From: Citrobacter sp. R56
GTDB lineage: Bacteria; Pseudomonadota; Gammaproteobacteria; Enterobacterales; Enterobacteriaceae
DNA: 64,000 bases
Assembly: GCF_016811995.1 (NCBI RefSeq)
Contig: NZ_CP069159.1
Location: forward strand, 2,480,001-2,544,000
Direction of reading: 5' to 3'
Below, piece after piece: positions 30,826-40,140 of the stretch. A program made the translations under genes and the position numbers. The notes beneath the pieces are model-generated. The model worked only from the letters and a program-made list of their open reading frames with translations, was not told the DNA's origin and did not search any database. Every line of letters begins with the position of its first letter. Position 1 is the first letter of the stretch.

Positions 30826-32581
30826 CGCCGCTCTCTCCCTCATTTTTTCTGAAATGCAATATGACAACCGCCCCCGTCTGACCATCAGGCGATGTCTGGT
30901 TCGAAATGCTAATTTCTCCCTGGCCGTAACGTACCAGCCGCTGGCAGATAACCAGCCCTAAGCCCATCCCTTCTTGGCGGGTGGTCACGAAGGGCTGAAA
31001 AGCCTGATGAAGTACCGCGTCATCAATTCCCCCCGCATTGTCCCGCAACAGGATAGACATCGAGTGGTTGCCCTCTTCAGCCTCTAACCACACTGTCGTC
31101 GCGCCCGCCTGAGCGGCATTGAGGATAAGATTCGCCAGAACCTGTTCAAGGAGCATCGGCGGCAGCGTGAGCGTCAGTGCAGGATCCACATCGGCGTGTA
31201 ACGTCACCGTCGGGAAATGCTGCGACATGCGCAACAGCTGCCAGACGTGAGATATGGCGTCGCGAATGCCGGTAGCCTTCCACTCTTCGGTCAGGACCGG
31301 ATTTCCCTGCGCCTGGCTGACCCAGTGGCGCAAATTGCGCAACGTATCCGCGCCGCGCTGGGCCTGGCTGTCGATATTTTCCAGCGCGGGTAACAGCGGG
31401 TGTTGCGGATCCTGTTTGCGTAACCGAATCAGGCACCCTTCGGCATAATGACGGATTGCCGAAAGCGGCTGGTTTATCTCGTGGGCGAACCCGGAGGTCA
31501 TCTCGCCGAGAATACTCATTTGTCTTGCCGTTTCGAGGGCCTGCTCTTGTTGATGCAGCAGCACATTATTGCGTTCCAGCTGTTTCCCCCGCCGTCGAAC
31601 CAACAGCATGACCCAGATGTAATTCAGGGTCAGCAGGAAGAGGATAATCGCCGCCCCGCCCATCGCCGTCTTATGCTGAATGAGCCAGCTTTTCACATCC
31701 AGCCATAAACGTCGATGCTGCGGATGCTGGCGCACCTCGCGCAGCAATGCTTCAACCTGGCTGGTAGAGGCAGGCGCGCCCCAGTGATATGGAGCGGATT
31801 CCGGGGCGTTGAATAACGCGCGGGTAACGCGATCCGCAAGGGCATTACTGACGGACGACAGGGCCGCAAACGACCAGTCAGGATAAAGCGGTGTGCTGGT
31901 TAAACAGGGGATCGACGCGGGATGGTTGAGTACCGCCACAAAATCGTCTTTATGGATCAGCCCTTCCTGGTCCATTTTTTCCAACAGGCACACCGGTACA
32001 ATCGCGGCCTGTACCGCTTTTTCTCGTAGCAGATACACCACCGCATCGCCGGGGAAACCGGTAAAACGTAACTGCAGATCGCGCTCCGGACGCAGTCCCG
32101 CGTCGCTGAGGGCTTTATACCCCAGCAAATACCCGCCGAAGGCCTGGGCATCAATGGCGCCAACCGTTTTACCGATCAGGTCGTGAACGCCGTTGATGCC
32201 GCTGTCACGCCGCGTCAGGATCACGCTGCCAATCACATTTCCTGCCGTCTTGCTCCCTCGCAGCGAACGCAGCGATGCCAGCCAGCGTAACGGGGCGTGG
32301 CTATTGAGTTGCACAAACTGCGCCGGGTTAGTAATCACAAACTGAATCGTTCCGCGATTCACCGCCTCCTGCATTTGGTGCAAGTCTAACGGTTGAATAT
32401 GGAATTGTTCGTCAGGCAGTTGCTGATTCAGCATCGTCACCAGCGGTTGCCAGTGATTGCGCGTTGAATCTTCCCCTCGCATCGCCAGAACGCCGATATT
32501 CCACGTCCCCGCCCACGCGGGATTCGTTAATACCCAGACGGATGCCAGCACCGTCAGGTAGGTCGCCACTTTGCCTTTCAC
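30800..32581 (-). CDS. ttrS: tetrathionate sensor histidine kinase TtrS
   Basis: A 593-residue membrane kinase. The signal peptide (to about residue 24, NPAWA) leads a periplasmic PhnD-like ligand-binding domain (TWNIGVLAMRGED...), then a membrane segment near residue 310 (AAIILFLLTLNYIWVMLLV), a short coiled coil, the HisKA box GFAHEINQPLSAI with phospho-His near 367, and the ATPase motifs LILNAAQAG, DNAGGI and GMGLGLVI. It senses tetrathionate and phosphorylates TtrR. Divergent from ttrB across 179 bases. Confidence 0.95.
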   Translation of the reverse strand: MKGKVATYLTVLASVWVLTNPAWAGTWNIGVLAMRGEDSTRNHWQPLVTMLNQQLPDEQFHIQPLDLHQMQEAVNRGTIQFVITNPAQFVQLNSHAPLRWLASLRSLRGSKTAGNVIGSVILTRRDSGINGVHDLIGKTVGAIDAQAFGGYLLGYKALSDAGLRPERDLQLRFTGFPGDAVVYLLREKAVQAAIVPVCLLEKMDQEGLIHKDDFVAVLNHPASIPCLTSTPLYPDWSFAALSSVSNALADRVTRALFNAPESAPYHWGAPASTSQVEALLREVRQHPQHRRLWLDVKSWLIQHKTAMGGAAIILFLLTLNYIWVMLLVRRRGKQLERNNVLLHQQEQALETARQMSILGEMTSGFAHEINQPLSAIRHYAEGCLIRLRKQDPQHPLLPALENIDSQAQRGADTLRNLRHWVSQAQGNPVLTEEWKATGIRDAISHVWQLLRMSQHFPTVTLHADVDPALTLTLPPMLLEQVLANLILNAAQAGATTVWLEAEEGNHSMSILLRDNAGGIDDAVLHQAFQPFVTTRQEGMGLGLVICQRLVRYGQGEISISNQTSPDGQTGAVVILHFRKNEGESGDGDHSSAG

Positions 32582-32603
32582 CCAAGAATCCCTGTCATTT
32601 ATG

Positions 32604-32617
32604 TTGTTTTAGATCAA
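32604..32617 (+). promoter_or_regulatory. FNR-like site upstream of ttrB
   Basis: TTGTTTTAGATCAA differs from the FNR consensus TTGATN4ATCAA at one defined position and lies 144 bases before ttrB. ttrBCA expression in Salmonella needs FNR, so this is a reasonable candidate. Confidence 0.6.
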
Positions 32618-32631
32618 CAACAAGCCGGGTA

Positions 32632-32645
32632 TGTGGTTAACCACA
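32632..32645. promoter_or_regulatory. perfect 14-bp palindrome, candidate TtrR operator
   Basis: TGTGGTTAACCACA is a perfect palindrome midway in the divergent ttrS-ttrB region, 15 bases beyond the FNR-like site and 116 bases before ttrB. Its position and symmetry suit a dimeric LuxR-type regulator such as TtrR. No binding data can be read from sequence. Confidence 0.5.
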
Positions 32646-32760
32646 ATAGAGCTGCCCCCGCCACGATTTTTACACTGTAAATCATCAAGATTCTTTATAC
32701 ATAACACGCAAATCAACGACATGACCAATGTTTAGTGGTTGCATCGTGACGGGAGAAAAT

Positions 32761-33495
32761 ATGGACAGCAGTAAACGGCAGTTTCTCCAGCATCTCGGCG
32801 TCCTGACCGCAGGCGCTTCTCTGGTCCCCCTGGCAGAGGCAAAATTTCCCTTCTCACCGGAGCGACACGAAGGATCGGCGCAACACCGTTATGCCATGCT
32901 GGTCGATCTGCGCCGCTGTATTGGCTGTCAGGCCTGTACCGTCAGTTGTGCGATTGAAAACCAGACGCCGCAGGGGGAGTTTCGTACGCACGTCAACCAA
33001 TACCAGGTCAGGCTGGAAGGTGAGCAAAACGTTACTAACGTACTGCTTCCCCGCCTGTGCAACCATTGTGATAACCCGCCCTGCGTCCCGGTCTGTCCGG
33101 TGCAGGCCACCTTTCAGCGAGAGGATGGCATTGTGGTGGTGGACAACACACGCTGCGTCGGCTGCGCCTACTGCGTGCAGGCGTGTCCCTATGACGCCCG
33201 GTTTATCAACCACGAGACGCAAACTGCGGATAAATGCACGTTCTGTACGCACCGACTGGAGGTTGGATTGCTCCCCGCCTGCGTTGAATCCTGCGTCGGC
33301 GGCGCCCGGATTATCGGGGATATCAAGGATCCCGACAGCCGGATCTCGCAGATGCTTCACACTCACCGCGATGCAATCAAGGTACTGAAACCGGAAAACG
33401 GCACCTTGCCACACGTATTCTACCTGGGCCTGGATGAGGCGTTCGTCACGCCGCTGATGGGCCGCGCACAACCCGCCCTCTGGCAGGAGGTTTAA
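32761..33495 (+). CDS. ttrB: tetrathionate reductase iron-sulfur subunit TtrB
   Basis: A 244-residue electron-transfer subunit from the ATG at 32761, preceded by GGGAGAAAAT; a longer frame from 32728 lacks this site. The Tat signal reads SSKRQFLQHLG, with Lys-Arg in place of Arg-Arg, a rare natural variant already described for Salmonella TtrB. Four 4Fe-4S clusters follow: CIGCQACTVSC, CNHCDNPPCVPVC, CVGCAYCVQAC and CTFC...CVESC. It passes electrons from TtrC to TtrA in the periplasm. Directly abuts ttrC. Confidence 0.97.
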   Translation: MDSSKRQFLQHLGVLTAGASLVPLAEAKFPFSPERHEGSAQHRYAMLVDLRRCIGCQACTVSCAIENQTPQGEFRTHVNQYQVRLEGEQNVTNVLLPRLCNHCDNPPCVPVCPVQATFQREDGIVVVDNTRCVGCAYCVQACPYDARFINHETQTADKCTFCTHRLEVGLLPACVESCVGGARIIGDIKDPDSRISQMLHTHRDAIKVLKPENGTLPHVFYLGLDEAFVTPLMGRAQPALWQEV

Positions 33496-34521
33496 ATGTC
33501 GCATTCACTGTTAATCGAAGAGGTGCTGACCCGGCCGCAGGAAGTGAGTTGGCTGCCCTGGGCTGTGCAATATTTCTTTTTTATTGGCATTGCCACCTGC
33601 GCGGCACTGTTTGCCTGCTATCTGCACTGGCGTAAGTCTGACGACAGCGCCTCTCTGGAGAATTTGACACTACTGATTGCCCTGACCTGCGCCATCACCG
33701 CGCCGCTGGCGCTCACCGCCGATCTCCACCAGACCGCCCGCGTATGGCATTTTTATGCGTATCCTACTCCCTGGTCCTGGATGCCCTGGGGCGCCGTATT
33801 CTTGCCGCTGTTCACGGGTTTTTTGGGTCTCTGGTTTGTGGCGCAGCACATCAAGCGGTTAACCAACAAAAGTTACCGCCTCACTAAATGGCTGGCGCTG
33901 GCCAGCGCGTTGTCCGCCGTGGGATTACTGATTTATACCGGGCGCGAAGTGTCTGTGGTGCAGGCTCGCCCGGTCTGGTTCAGCTACGCCTTTCCGGTGG
34001 CGATGCTCTTCAGCGCCTTTCAGGCTTTCTTCGCGCTATTGGTTGTCGCCAATCACCGCGACCCGCGATTACAACGACGCCTCGCAGGAGGACAGTTCTG
34101 CATGTTGTTAGCGCTGGCGCTCGTCGTGGTGATTTGGGTGAGCAGTGACACGCTTTCGGGCGTCGCGCTCCGCCAGTGGATTGACGTATCGCCTTCCGCC
34201 CGGCACTACGCCGTTGGCTGGGTCGCCTTATGGCTTTTCACTCTCACCGTGTGCGCCATCGCAATGCGTAAACCCTTATCGCGCACATGGCGCGTCAGCC
34301 TGGCGTTAAGCGCAATGGCACTGTGCTGGCTAATGCGCTGGACACTGCTGATTCAGGTACAGACCATCCCCAAATTTAACGCGCAATTTAACCCGTATTC
34401 ACTGCCTGGAGGGAACGACGGCTGGCTGGCCATCGTCGGGACTTTTGGTTTGTGGATTGCGCTTATCATCATTGTTCGTGAGGTGCTTAACGTGCTCACC
34501 AGGAGATTACAACATGGCTAA
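33496..34521 (+). CDS. ttrC: tetrathionate reductase membrane subunit TtrC
   Basis: A 341-residue NrfD/PsrC-family quinol-oxidising membrane anchor with about nine hydrophobic segments (for example AVQYFFFIGIATCAALFACY). It starts immediately after the ttrB stop, with GGAGG in the last ttrB codons, and ends eight bases into ttrA, so the three genes are coupled. It anchors TtrAB to the periplasmic face of the inner membrane. Confidence 0.96.
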   Translation: MSHSLLIEEVLTRPQEVSWLPWAVQYFFFIGIATCAALFACYLHWRKSDDSASLENLTLLIALTCAITAPLALTADLHQTARVWHFYAYPTPWSWMPWGAVFLPLFTGFLGLWFVAQHIKRLTNKSYRLTKWLALASALSAVGLLIYTGREVSVVQARPVWFSYAFPVAMLFSAFQAFFALLVVANHRDPRLQRRLAGGQFCMLLALALVVVIWVSSDTLSGVALRQWIDVSPSARHYAVGWVALWLFTLTVCAIAMRKPLSRTWRVSLALSAMALCWLMRWTLLIQVQTIPKFNAQFNPYSLPGGNDGWLAIVGTFGLWIALIIIVREVLNVLTRRLQHG

Positions 34522-37500
34522 TTTAACCCGTCGTCAGTGGCTTAAAGTGGGTCTTGCCGTGGGCGGCATGGTGACCTTCGGCCTCAGTTACCGTGATGTG
34601 GCAAAACGCGCGATCGATGGTCTGCTGGATGGCACCTCCGGCAAAATTACCCGCGATCGGATCTTCGGCAATGCGCTGATCCCCGAAGCACATGCTGCGC
34701 CGCACTGGCAGCAAAATCCGCATCAGGTGATCTCCATGACGCAATGTTTCGGTTGCTGGACACAGTGCGGCGTGCGGGTTCGGGTCGACACCCAGCAGGG
34801 CAAGGTGCTGCGTATTGCAGGTAATCCGTATCACCCGCTTTCGCATGAACACCACATTGACGCCGCCGTCCCATTTGCAACGGCAATGGAGCAACTGGCC
34901 GGAGAAAATGGACTCGACGCCCGGTCCACCGCCTGCGCCCGTGGCGCCACGCTGCTCGAAGGCTTATACAGTCCGCTACGCATCCTGGTACCAATGAAAC
35001 GCGTAGGCAAACGGGGAGAAGGGAAATGGCAGCGCATCAGTTTTGAACAACTGATCGAGGAGGTTGTCGAGGGTGGCGATCTGTTCGGCGAGGGACACGT
35101 CGACGGCCTGCGCGCCATTCACGCCCCAAACACGCCCGTTGATCCGCAGCACCCCGGTTTTGGCCCCAAAAGTAATCAACTGCTGGTGACCAACACCAGC
35201 GATGATGGGCGCGATACCTTCCTGCGCCGCTTTGCCCTGAACAGCTTCGGCAGTAAAAATTTCGGCGCGCACGGCGCGTACTGTGGTCTGGCGTACCGGG
35301 CAGGCTCTGGCGCGCTAATGGGCGATCTGGATAAAAACACCCACGTAAAACCCGACTGGGAAAACGTCGAATTCGCCCTCTTTATGGGCACCTCACCGGC
35401 GCAGTCCGGCAACCCCTTTAAACGCCAGGCCAGACAACTTGCCAGCGCGCGCTTACGTGATGATTTTCGCTATGTGGTCGTCTCTCCGGCAATGCCATTA
35501 ACCACCGTGCAGGCCGACCCTCGCGGACACTGGCAGTCCATTTTGCCGGGCAGTGACTCGGCGCTGGCGATGGGCATGATCCGCTGGATCATCGAAAATA
35601 AACGCTATAACGCCGCGTACCTCGCGCTCCCCAGCGCGGCGGCCATGCAACAGGCTGGCGAGAAAAGCTGGACGAACGCCTCACATCTGGTGGTAACCGA
35701 TGAGATCCCAACGCTTGCCGGACAGCATCTGACCCAGGCGCACCTGAGTTCTGAGGGCAGTGCCGATCCCATGGTTGTCAACGAATCGGGCGAGATGGTT
35801 GCGGCAACGGCGTGTCAGCAAGCCCAGCTGTTTGTCACCCGCCAGGTAACGCTGGCGGACGGTCGTCACGTGACGGTAAAAAGCGGGTTTCAGTGTCTGA
35901 AGGAGTCCGCAGAAAAACTGACGCTCAGCGAGTACAGCCAGCAGTGTGGGGTTTCACCAGAAAACATGGTGGCCATGGCTGACGCCTTCACCGGTCATGG
36001 CCGCAAAGCAGCCGTGATTACCCATGGCGGAATGATGGCGGGCAATGGATTTTACAACGCCTGGGCCGTGATGATGCTCAACGCGTTGATTGGTAACCTC
36101 AGTCTCGAAGGCGGTGTTTTTGTCGGGGGCGGTAAATTTAATGGCGCAACCGATGGTCCCCGCTACAACATGGACAGTTTTCCCGGCAAGGTGAAACCGA
36201 AAGGTCTGAGTATTGCCCGCAGTAAAACCGCTTATGAATCCTCCGAAGAGTACCGTGACAAAGTGGCTGCCGGGAAATCCCCTTTCCCGGCAAAAGCGCC
36301 GTGGTATCCGTTCGTGGCAGGCCAGCTCACTGAATTACTCAGCTCTGCGCTGGAAGGCTATCCCTATCCGCTGAAAGCCTGGATTTCCAATATGACCAAC
36401 CCGTTCTATGGCATTCCGGGATTGCGGGCGGTCGCCGAAGAGAAGCTCAAAGACCCCCAACATCTGCCGTTGTTTATCGCGATTGATGCGTTTATGAATG
36501 AGACGACAGCGCTGGCGGATTATATCGTGCCGGATACCCACAACTTTGAAAGTTGGGGGTTCAGCGCACCGTGGGCGGGTGTCGCCAGTAAAGCCACGAC
36601 CGCCCGCTGGCCTATTGTTCCGCCAGCCACCCACCGCGCGGCAGACGGGCAGCCCGTATCGATGGAATCGTTCTGTATCGCCGTGGCGAAACGGCTGCAT
36701 CTGCCTGGATTTGGCGACAATGCGATCACTGATGCGCAGGGCAACAACTACCCACTGAATCGCGCAGAAGATTACTACCTTCGCGTCGCCGCCAATATTG
36801 CGTTTATGGGCAAATCGCCAGTGGCCGAGGCCAATCAGGAGGATGTCACGCTGACCGGCGTATCACGTATTTTACCGGTGATTGAACAGACGCTGAAAGC
36901 CGATGAAGTGCGCCGCGTTGCCTTTGTTTACTCGCGCGGCGGTCGTTTTGCGCCGGAAAAAAGCGGTCGGGTGGATGATCGGGTCGGCAACGCCTGGGAA
37001 AAACCGCTGCAAATCTGGAATGCGAGCGTTGCTGCACATCGTCACGCTATTACCGGCGAACGCTACAGCGGCTGCCCGGCATGGTATCCGTCGAGGCTGT
37101 CGGACGGGCGTTCGGTGGATGAACTGTTCCCCGTAAAACAGTGGCCGCTCAAACTCATTTCCTTTAAGTCCAATACGATGGCGAGCGCATCGGCGGTGAT
37201 CCCGCGTTTACTCCACCTCAAGCCAACCAATCTGGTGGCGCTCAATCCGCAGGACGGCGAACGTTACGGACTCGCGCATGGCGACGTGGCGCGTATTACC
37301 ACGCCCGGCGGCGAGGTGGAAGCGCACATCAGTCTGCTCAGCGGCGTAATGCCGGGCGTGATTGCCATTGAGCATGGTTATGGGCACCGGGAAATGGGGG
37401 CAGCACAGCATACCCTGGACGGTGAACCGATGCCGTTTGATGCGCAGATAAAATCGGGAATCAACCTGAACGATTTAGGGTTTGCCGACCCGACCCGCCA

Positions 37501-37579
37501 GGTGAGTAATACCTGGCTGGACTGGGTGTCGGGCGCGGCGGTTCGCCAGGGATTACCGGCGAAAATTGAACGGGCCTGA
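34514..37579 (+). CDS. ttrA: tetrathionate reductase catalytic subunit TtrA
   Basis: A 1021-residue molybdopterin (bis-MGD) oxidoreductase that reduces tetrathionate to thiosulfate. The Tat signal NLTRRQWLKVGLAVGG opens the protein. The [4Fe-4S]-binding N-terminal motif is CFGCWTQCGV with a further Cys in TACARGA. Molybdopterin-binding and dinucleotide-binding domains follow, the latter starting near FPVKQWPLKLISFKS. The start at 34514, overlapping ttrC by 8 bases, gives the twin-arginine signal and has AGGAG upstream; the longer frame from 34445 lies inside ttrC. Length matches Salmonella TtrA. Confidence 0.97.
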   Translation: MANLTRRQWLKVGLAVGGMVTFGLSYRDVAKRAIDGLLDGTSGKITRDRIFGNALIPEAHAAPHWQQNPHQVISMTQCFGCWTQCGVRVRVDTQQGKVLRIAGNPYHPLSHEHHIDAAVPFATAMEQLAGENGLDARSTACARGATLLEGLYSPLRILVPMKRVGKRGEGKWQRISFEQLIEEVVEGGDLFGEGHVDGLRAIHAPNTPVDPQHPGFGPKSNQLLVTNTSDDGRDTFLRRFALNSFGSKNFGAHGAYCGLAYRAGSGALMGDLDKNTHVKPDWENVEFALFMGTSPAQSGNPFKRQARQLASARLRDDFRYVVVSPAMPLTTVQADPRGHWQSILPGSDSALAMGMIRWIIENKRYNAAYLALPSAAAMQQAGEKSWTNASHLVVTDEIPTLAGQHLTQAHLSSEGSADPMVVNESGEMVAATACQQAQLFVTRQVTLADGRHVTVKSGFQCLKESAEKLTLSEYSQQCGVSPENMVAMADAFTGHGRKAAVITHGGMMAGNGFYNAWAVMMLNALIGNLSLEGGVFVGGGKFNGATDGPRYNMDSFPGKVKPKGLSIARSKTAYESSEEYRDKVAAGKSPFPAKAPWYPFVAGQLTELLSSALEGYPYPLKAWISNMTNPFYGIPGLRAVAEEKLKDPQHLPLFIAIDAFMNETTALADYIVPDTHNFESWGFSAPWAGVASKATTARWPIVPPATHRAADGQPVSMESFCIAVAKRLHLPGFGDNAITDAQGNNYPLNRAEDYYLRVAANIAFMGKSPVAEANQEDVTLTGVSRILPVIEQTLKADEVRRVAFVYSRGGRFAPEKSGRVDDRVGNAWEKPLQIWNASVAAHRHAITGERYSGCPAWYPSRLSDGRSVDELFPVKQWPLKLISFKSNTMASASAVIPRLLHLKPTNLVALNPQDGERYGLAHGDVARITTPGGEVEAHISLLSGVMPGVIAIEHGYGHREMGAAQHTLDGEPMPFDAQIKSGINLNDLGFADPTRQVSNTWLDWVSGAAVRQGLPAKIERA

Positions 37580-37587
37580 ACCGTGCA

Positions 37588-37611
37588 CCGGATGGCGATA
37601 TCGCCATCCGG
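37588..37611. repeat. perfect 24-bp palindrome (REP-like) between convergent genes
   Basis: CCGGATGGCGAT is followed directly by its complement ATCGCCATCCGG. The flanks resemble enterobacterial REP/palindromic-unit sequences, whose outer arms read GCCGGAT...ATCCGGC. It sits between the stop codons of ttrA and the metQ-like gene and could stabilise or terminate both transcripts. Confidence 0.8.
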
Positions 37612-37622
37612 CACAGAACCTG

Positions 37623-38435
37623 TCAGTTATTGACCGGGATCACCGCACCTTTATATTTGGTACGGATCCAGTCCTGGATCGCCTGAGAGTGCAGCACGTC
37701 AACCAGCGCCACAATATCCTTCTTCTTCTCATCGCCGCGATGCACGGTAATGATGTTGGCATACGGGTTATTTTCACCACTTTCTACCGCAATCGGATCG
37801 TGTACCGGATCCAGACCGGCATCAATCGCGTAGTTGGCGTTGATAACCACCGCGTCGCCTTCGTCATTGTTGTACATCTGCGGTAGCAGCGCCGCTTCAA
37901 CGTTTGGCAGGAACTTCAGTTTCTTAGGATTATCGACAATGTCGCTGATGCGGGCAGACACTTTATCCACGCCAGGCTTCAGTGTGATCACCCCTTCTTT
38001 TTCAAAAATCGACAGGATACGCCCCTCTTCAGAGACAGCATCACGCATGATAATTTTGCCGCCTTCCGGCAGATCCTTCAGCGACTTGTATTTCTTCGAG
38101 TAAATACCGATAGGCTCAATATGAATCGCCCCTGCGCTGACAAAATCATAGGTTTTATCCCCCGCATGATCCTTCAGAACGCTGTTCAGATAGGGAATAT
38201 GCTGGAAGTAGTTCGCATCAATCTCGCGCCCAGCCAGCGCGGTATTGGGCAGGATGTAATCCTGGAAGGGTTGGATCTTCAGCTCGATCCCCTGCTTTGC
38301 GAGGATCGGTTTCGCCTGCTCGAGAATTTCAGCATGCGGAACGTTAGACGCACCAACGGTCAGGGTATCTGCCCAGGAGGCAAAGCTCAGGGCGCTTAAA
38401 GTTGCGGCGGCGAGTAATGTCAGTGTTTTTTTCAT
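37623..38435 (-). CDS. NlpA/MetQ-family ABC substrate-binding protein, no lipobox
   Basis: A 270-residue periplasmic binding protein of the MetQ/NlpA family (DTLTVGASNVPHAEILEQ; later VINANYAIDAGLDP). Unlike MetQ it has no lipoprotein cysteine: the signal MKKTLTLLAAATLSALSFAS is cleaved by signal peptidase I, probably after SWA. It is therefore predicted to be soluble in the periplasm. Last gene of a metN-metI-metQ type unit. Ligand could be methionine, a derivative or another amino acid. Salmonella's SfbABC system is a comparable paralogue, which I cannot distinguish here. Confidence 0.88.
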   Translation of the reverse strand: MKKTLTLLAAATLSALSFASWADTLTVGASNVPHAEILEQAKPILAKQGIELKIQPFQDYILPNTALAGREIDANYFQHIPYLNSVLKDHAGDKTYDFVSAGAIHIEPIGIYSKKYKSLKDLPEGGKIIMRDAVSEEGRILSIFEKEGVITLKPGVDKVSARISDIVDNPKKLKFLPNVEAALLPQMYNNDEGDAVVINANYAIDAGLDPVHDPIAVESGENNPYANIITVHRGDEKKKDIVALVDVLHSQAIQDWIRTKYKGAVIPVNN

Positions 38436-38456
38436 GATGCAGGTTTCCGTATTTTA

Positions 38457-39125
38457 TTAGCGTTTATCGAACAGTGATGTGATCACATCGCCGCAGAACT
38501 GGATGATGAAAACGATGAGCAAAATGGTCACCGTCGCCACCAGCGTGACGTCGCTGTGGTTGCGCTGGAATCCCTCCAGATAGGCCAGATTCCCTAAACC
38601 GCCTGCGCCAATCACCCCTGCCATCGCGCTGTAACTAACCAGCGCAATCAGCGTCACGGTGATCCCGGACACCAACGCGGGTGATGACTCAGGCAGTAAA
38701 ACCCGAAAAATAAGCGTGGCTGGGCGAGCGCCCATTGAGCGCGTGGCCTCAATTACCCCCTTGTCGACCTCGCGAAGCGCGATCTCCACCAGGCGCGCAT
38801 AAAAAGGCGCTGCGCCGACAATCAGGGCGGGAAGCGCCGCGTTAGCGCCAAGAATGGTCCCCACTAATGACTTGGTGAATGGAATCAGCAGTACAATCAA
38901 TATGATGAACGGGATAGAGCGAAACACGTTCACCACAAGGGAGATAGCGCTATAGAAAGCGCGATGTTGGTACAGCCCGCCGCGAGCGGTCAGGAACAAT
39001 GCCAGCCCCAGAACGATGCCAAGCGCAAAGGTGGCAGTCCCTGAAAGCGCAGTCATGTAGAGCGTTTCCTGGGTTGCCGCCCACAGTTGCTCCCACCGGA
39101 GGTGAGGAAACAGCGTCTCAGCCAT
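38457..39125 (-). CDS. MetI-like ABC transporter permease
   Basis: A 222-residue permease with five hydrophobic helices and the MetI-type coupling region EVDKGVIEATRSMGARPATL. It starts MAETLFPHLRWEQLWAATQE, overlapping the ATPase gene by 8 bases, and ends 21 bases before the binding-protein gene. Expected to form a dimer with two MetN-like ATPases. Confidence 0.92.
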   Translation of the reverse strand: MAETLFPHLRWEQLWAATQETLYMTALSGTATFALGIVLGLALFLTARGGLYQHRAFYSAISLVVNVFRSIPFIILIVLLIPFTKSLVGTILGANAALPALIVGAAPFYARLVEIALREVDKGVIEATRSMGARPATLIFRVLLPESSPALVSGITVTLIALVSYSAMAGVIGAGGLGNLAYLEGFQRNHSDVTLVATVTILLIVFIIQFCGDVITSLFDKR

Positions 39126-40140
39126 GTTGAATCACCTCGCTTTCAATCCCACTGCGTCCCAGATCCGCCAGAATATTGTTCAGTTGCTCTTCGGTTGCCA
39201 CGACATGCAACCAAAGTTCCCCAAACACGCCGTGTGCGGTTTGCGTCATCTTGCCGTGCAAAATATTGAAAGGCAGGCCGTAGCGCAGGGTCAGCTCCCC
39301 GACAATCGGTTGATGCGTACTGTGACCGGTGAAGGTCAACTTAATCACCGTGCCGCCCAATTCACTCGCCAGTAAAGGATTGAAGGCATCGTCCTCGACA
39401 TACTGGTTGACCTGACGGACAAACTGTCGGGTGATCGGCTGCTGCGGATGGGTAAAAACGGTCAACACGTCCCCTTCTTCCACCACCCGGCCATTCTCCA
39501 TCACCGCCACGCGATCGCAGATTTTGCGTACCACGTGCATTTCATGGGTAATCAGCACAATCGTCAGTTGGAAGCGACGGTTGATATCGAGTAACAGATC
39601 GAGAATTTGATCGGTGGTTTGCGGGTCCAGCGCCGACGTGGCTTCATCGCACAACAATACATCCGGACGATTTGCCAGAGCCCGCGCAATACCCACGCGC
39701 TGTTTTTGCCCACCGCTTAATTGAGACGGGTACGCATTTTCGCGCCCGGTTAAGCCAACAAGTTCAATCAATTCCGCCACCCGGGTTTTGATCTTCGCCT
39801 TTGGCGCGCCGGCAATTTGCATCGAGAAGGCAATGTTTTCGCTGACGGTGCGCGACCACAGCAGATTAAAGTGCTGAAACACCATACTGATTTTTAGCCG
39901 CGCCTGGCGCAGGGATTCCCCTTTAGCTTGAGAGATAACCTGCCCATTGATGGTGACGCTGCCAGCAGTCGGTTTTTCAAGCCCATTGAGTAAACGAATC
40001 AACGTGCTTTTCCCGGCTCCGCTGTAGCCAATGATTCCGTAAATTTGCCCCTGTTCAACCGTCAAATTGACGTTATCCACGGCGGTGATCGTATGGTTGC
40101 CGGGCGTAAACACTTTCGAAATATTTTTCAACGCGATCAT
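39118..40140 (-). CDS. MetN-like ABC transporter ATPase
   Basis: A 340-residue ATPase with Walker A GYSGAGKST, signature LSGGQKQRVGIARAL, Walker B DVLLCDEATSALDP and H-loop VLITHEMHV. A C-terminal NIL (ACT-like) regulatory domain spans about residues 270-340, the part that binds methionine and inhibits transport in MetN. This points to an amino-acid substrate and feedback control. First gene of the unit; no convincing MetJ box was found upstream. Confidence 0.92.
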   Translation of the reverse strand: MIALKNISKVFTPGNHTITAVDNVNLTVEQGQIYGIIGYSGAGKSTLIRLLNGLEKPTAGSVTINGQVISQAKGESLRQARLKISMVFQHFNLLWSRTVSENIAFSMQIAGAPKAKIKTRVAELIELVGLTGRENAYPSQLSGGQKQRVGIARALANRPDVLLCDEATSALDPQTTDQILDLLLDINRRFQLTIVLITHEMHVVRKICDRVAVMENGRVVEEGDVLTVFTHPQQPITRQFVRQVNQYVEDDAFNPLLASELGGTVIKLTFTGHSTHQPIVGELTLRYGLPFNILHGKMTQTAHGVFGELWLHVVATEEQLNNILADLGRSGIESEVIQHG

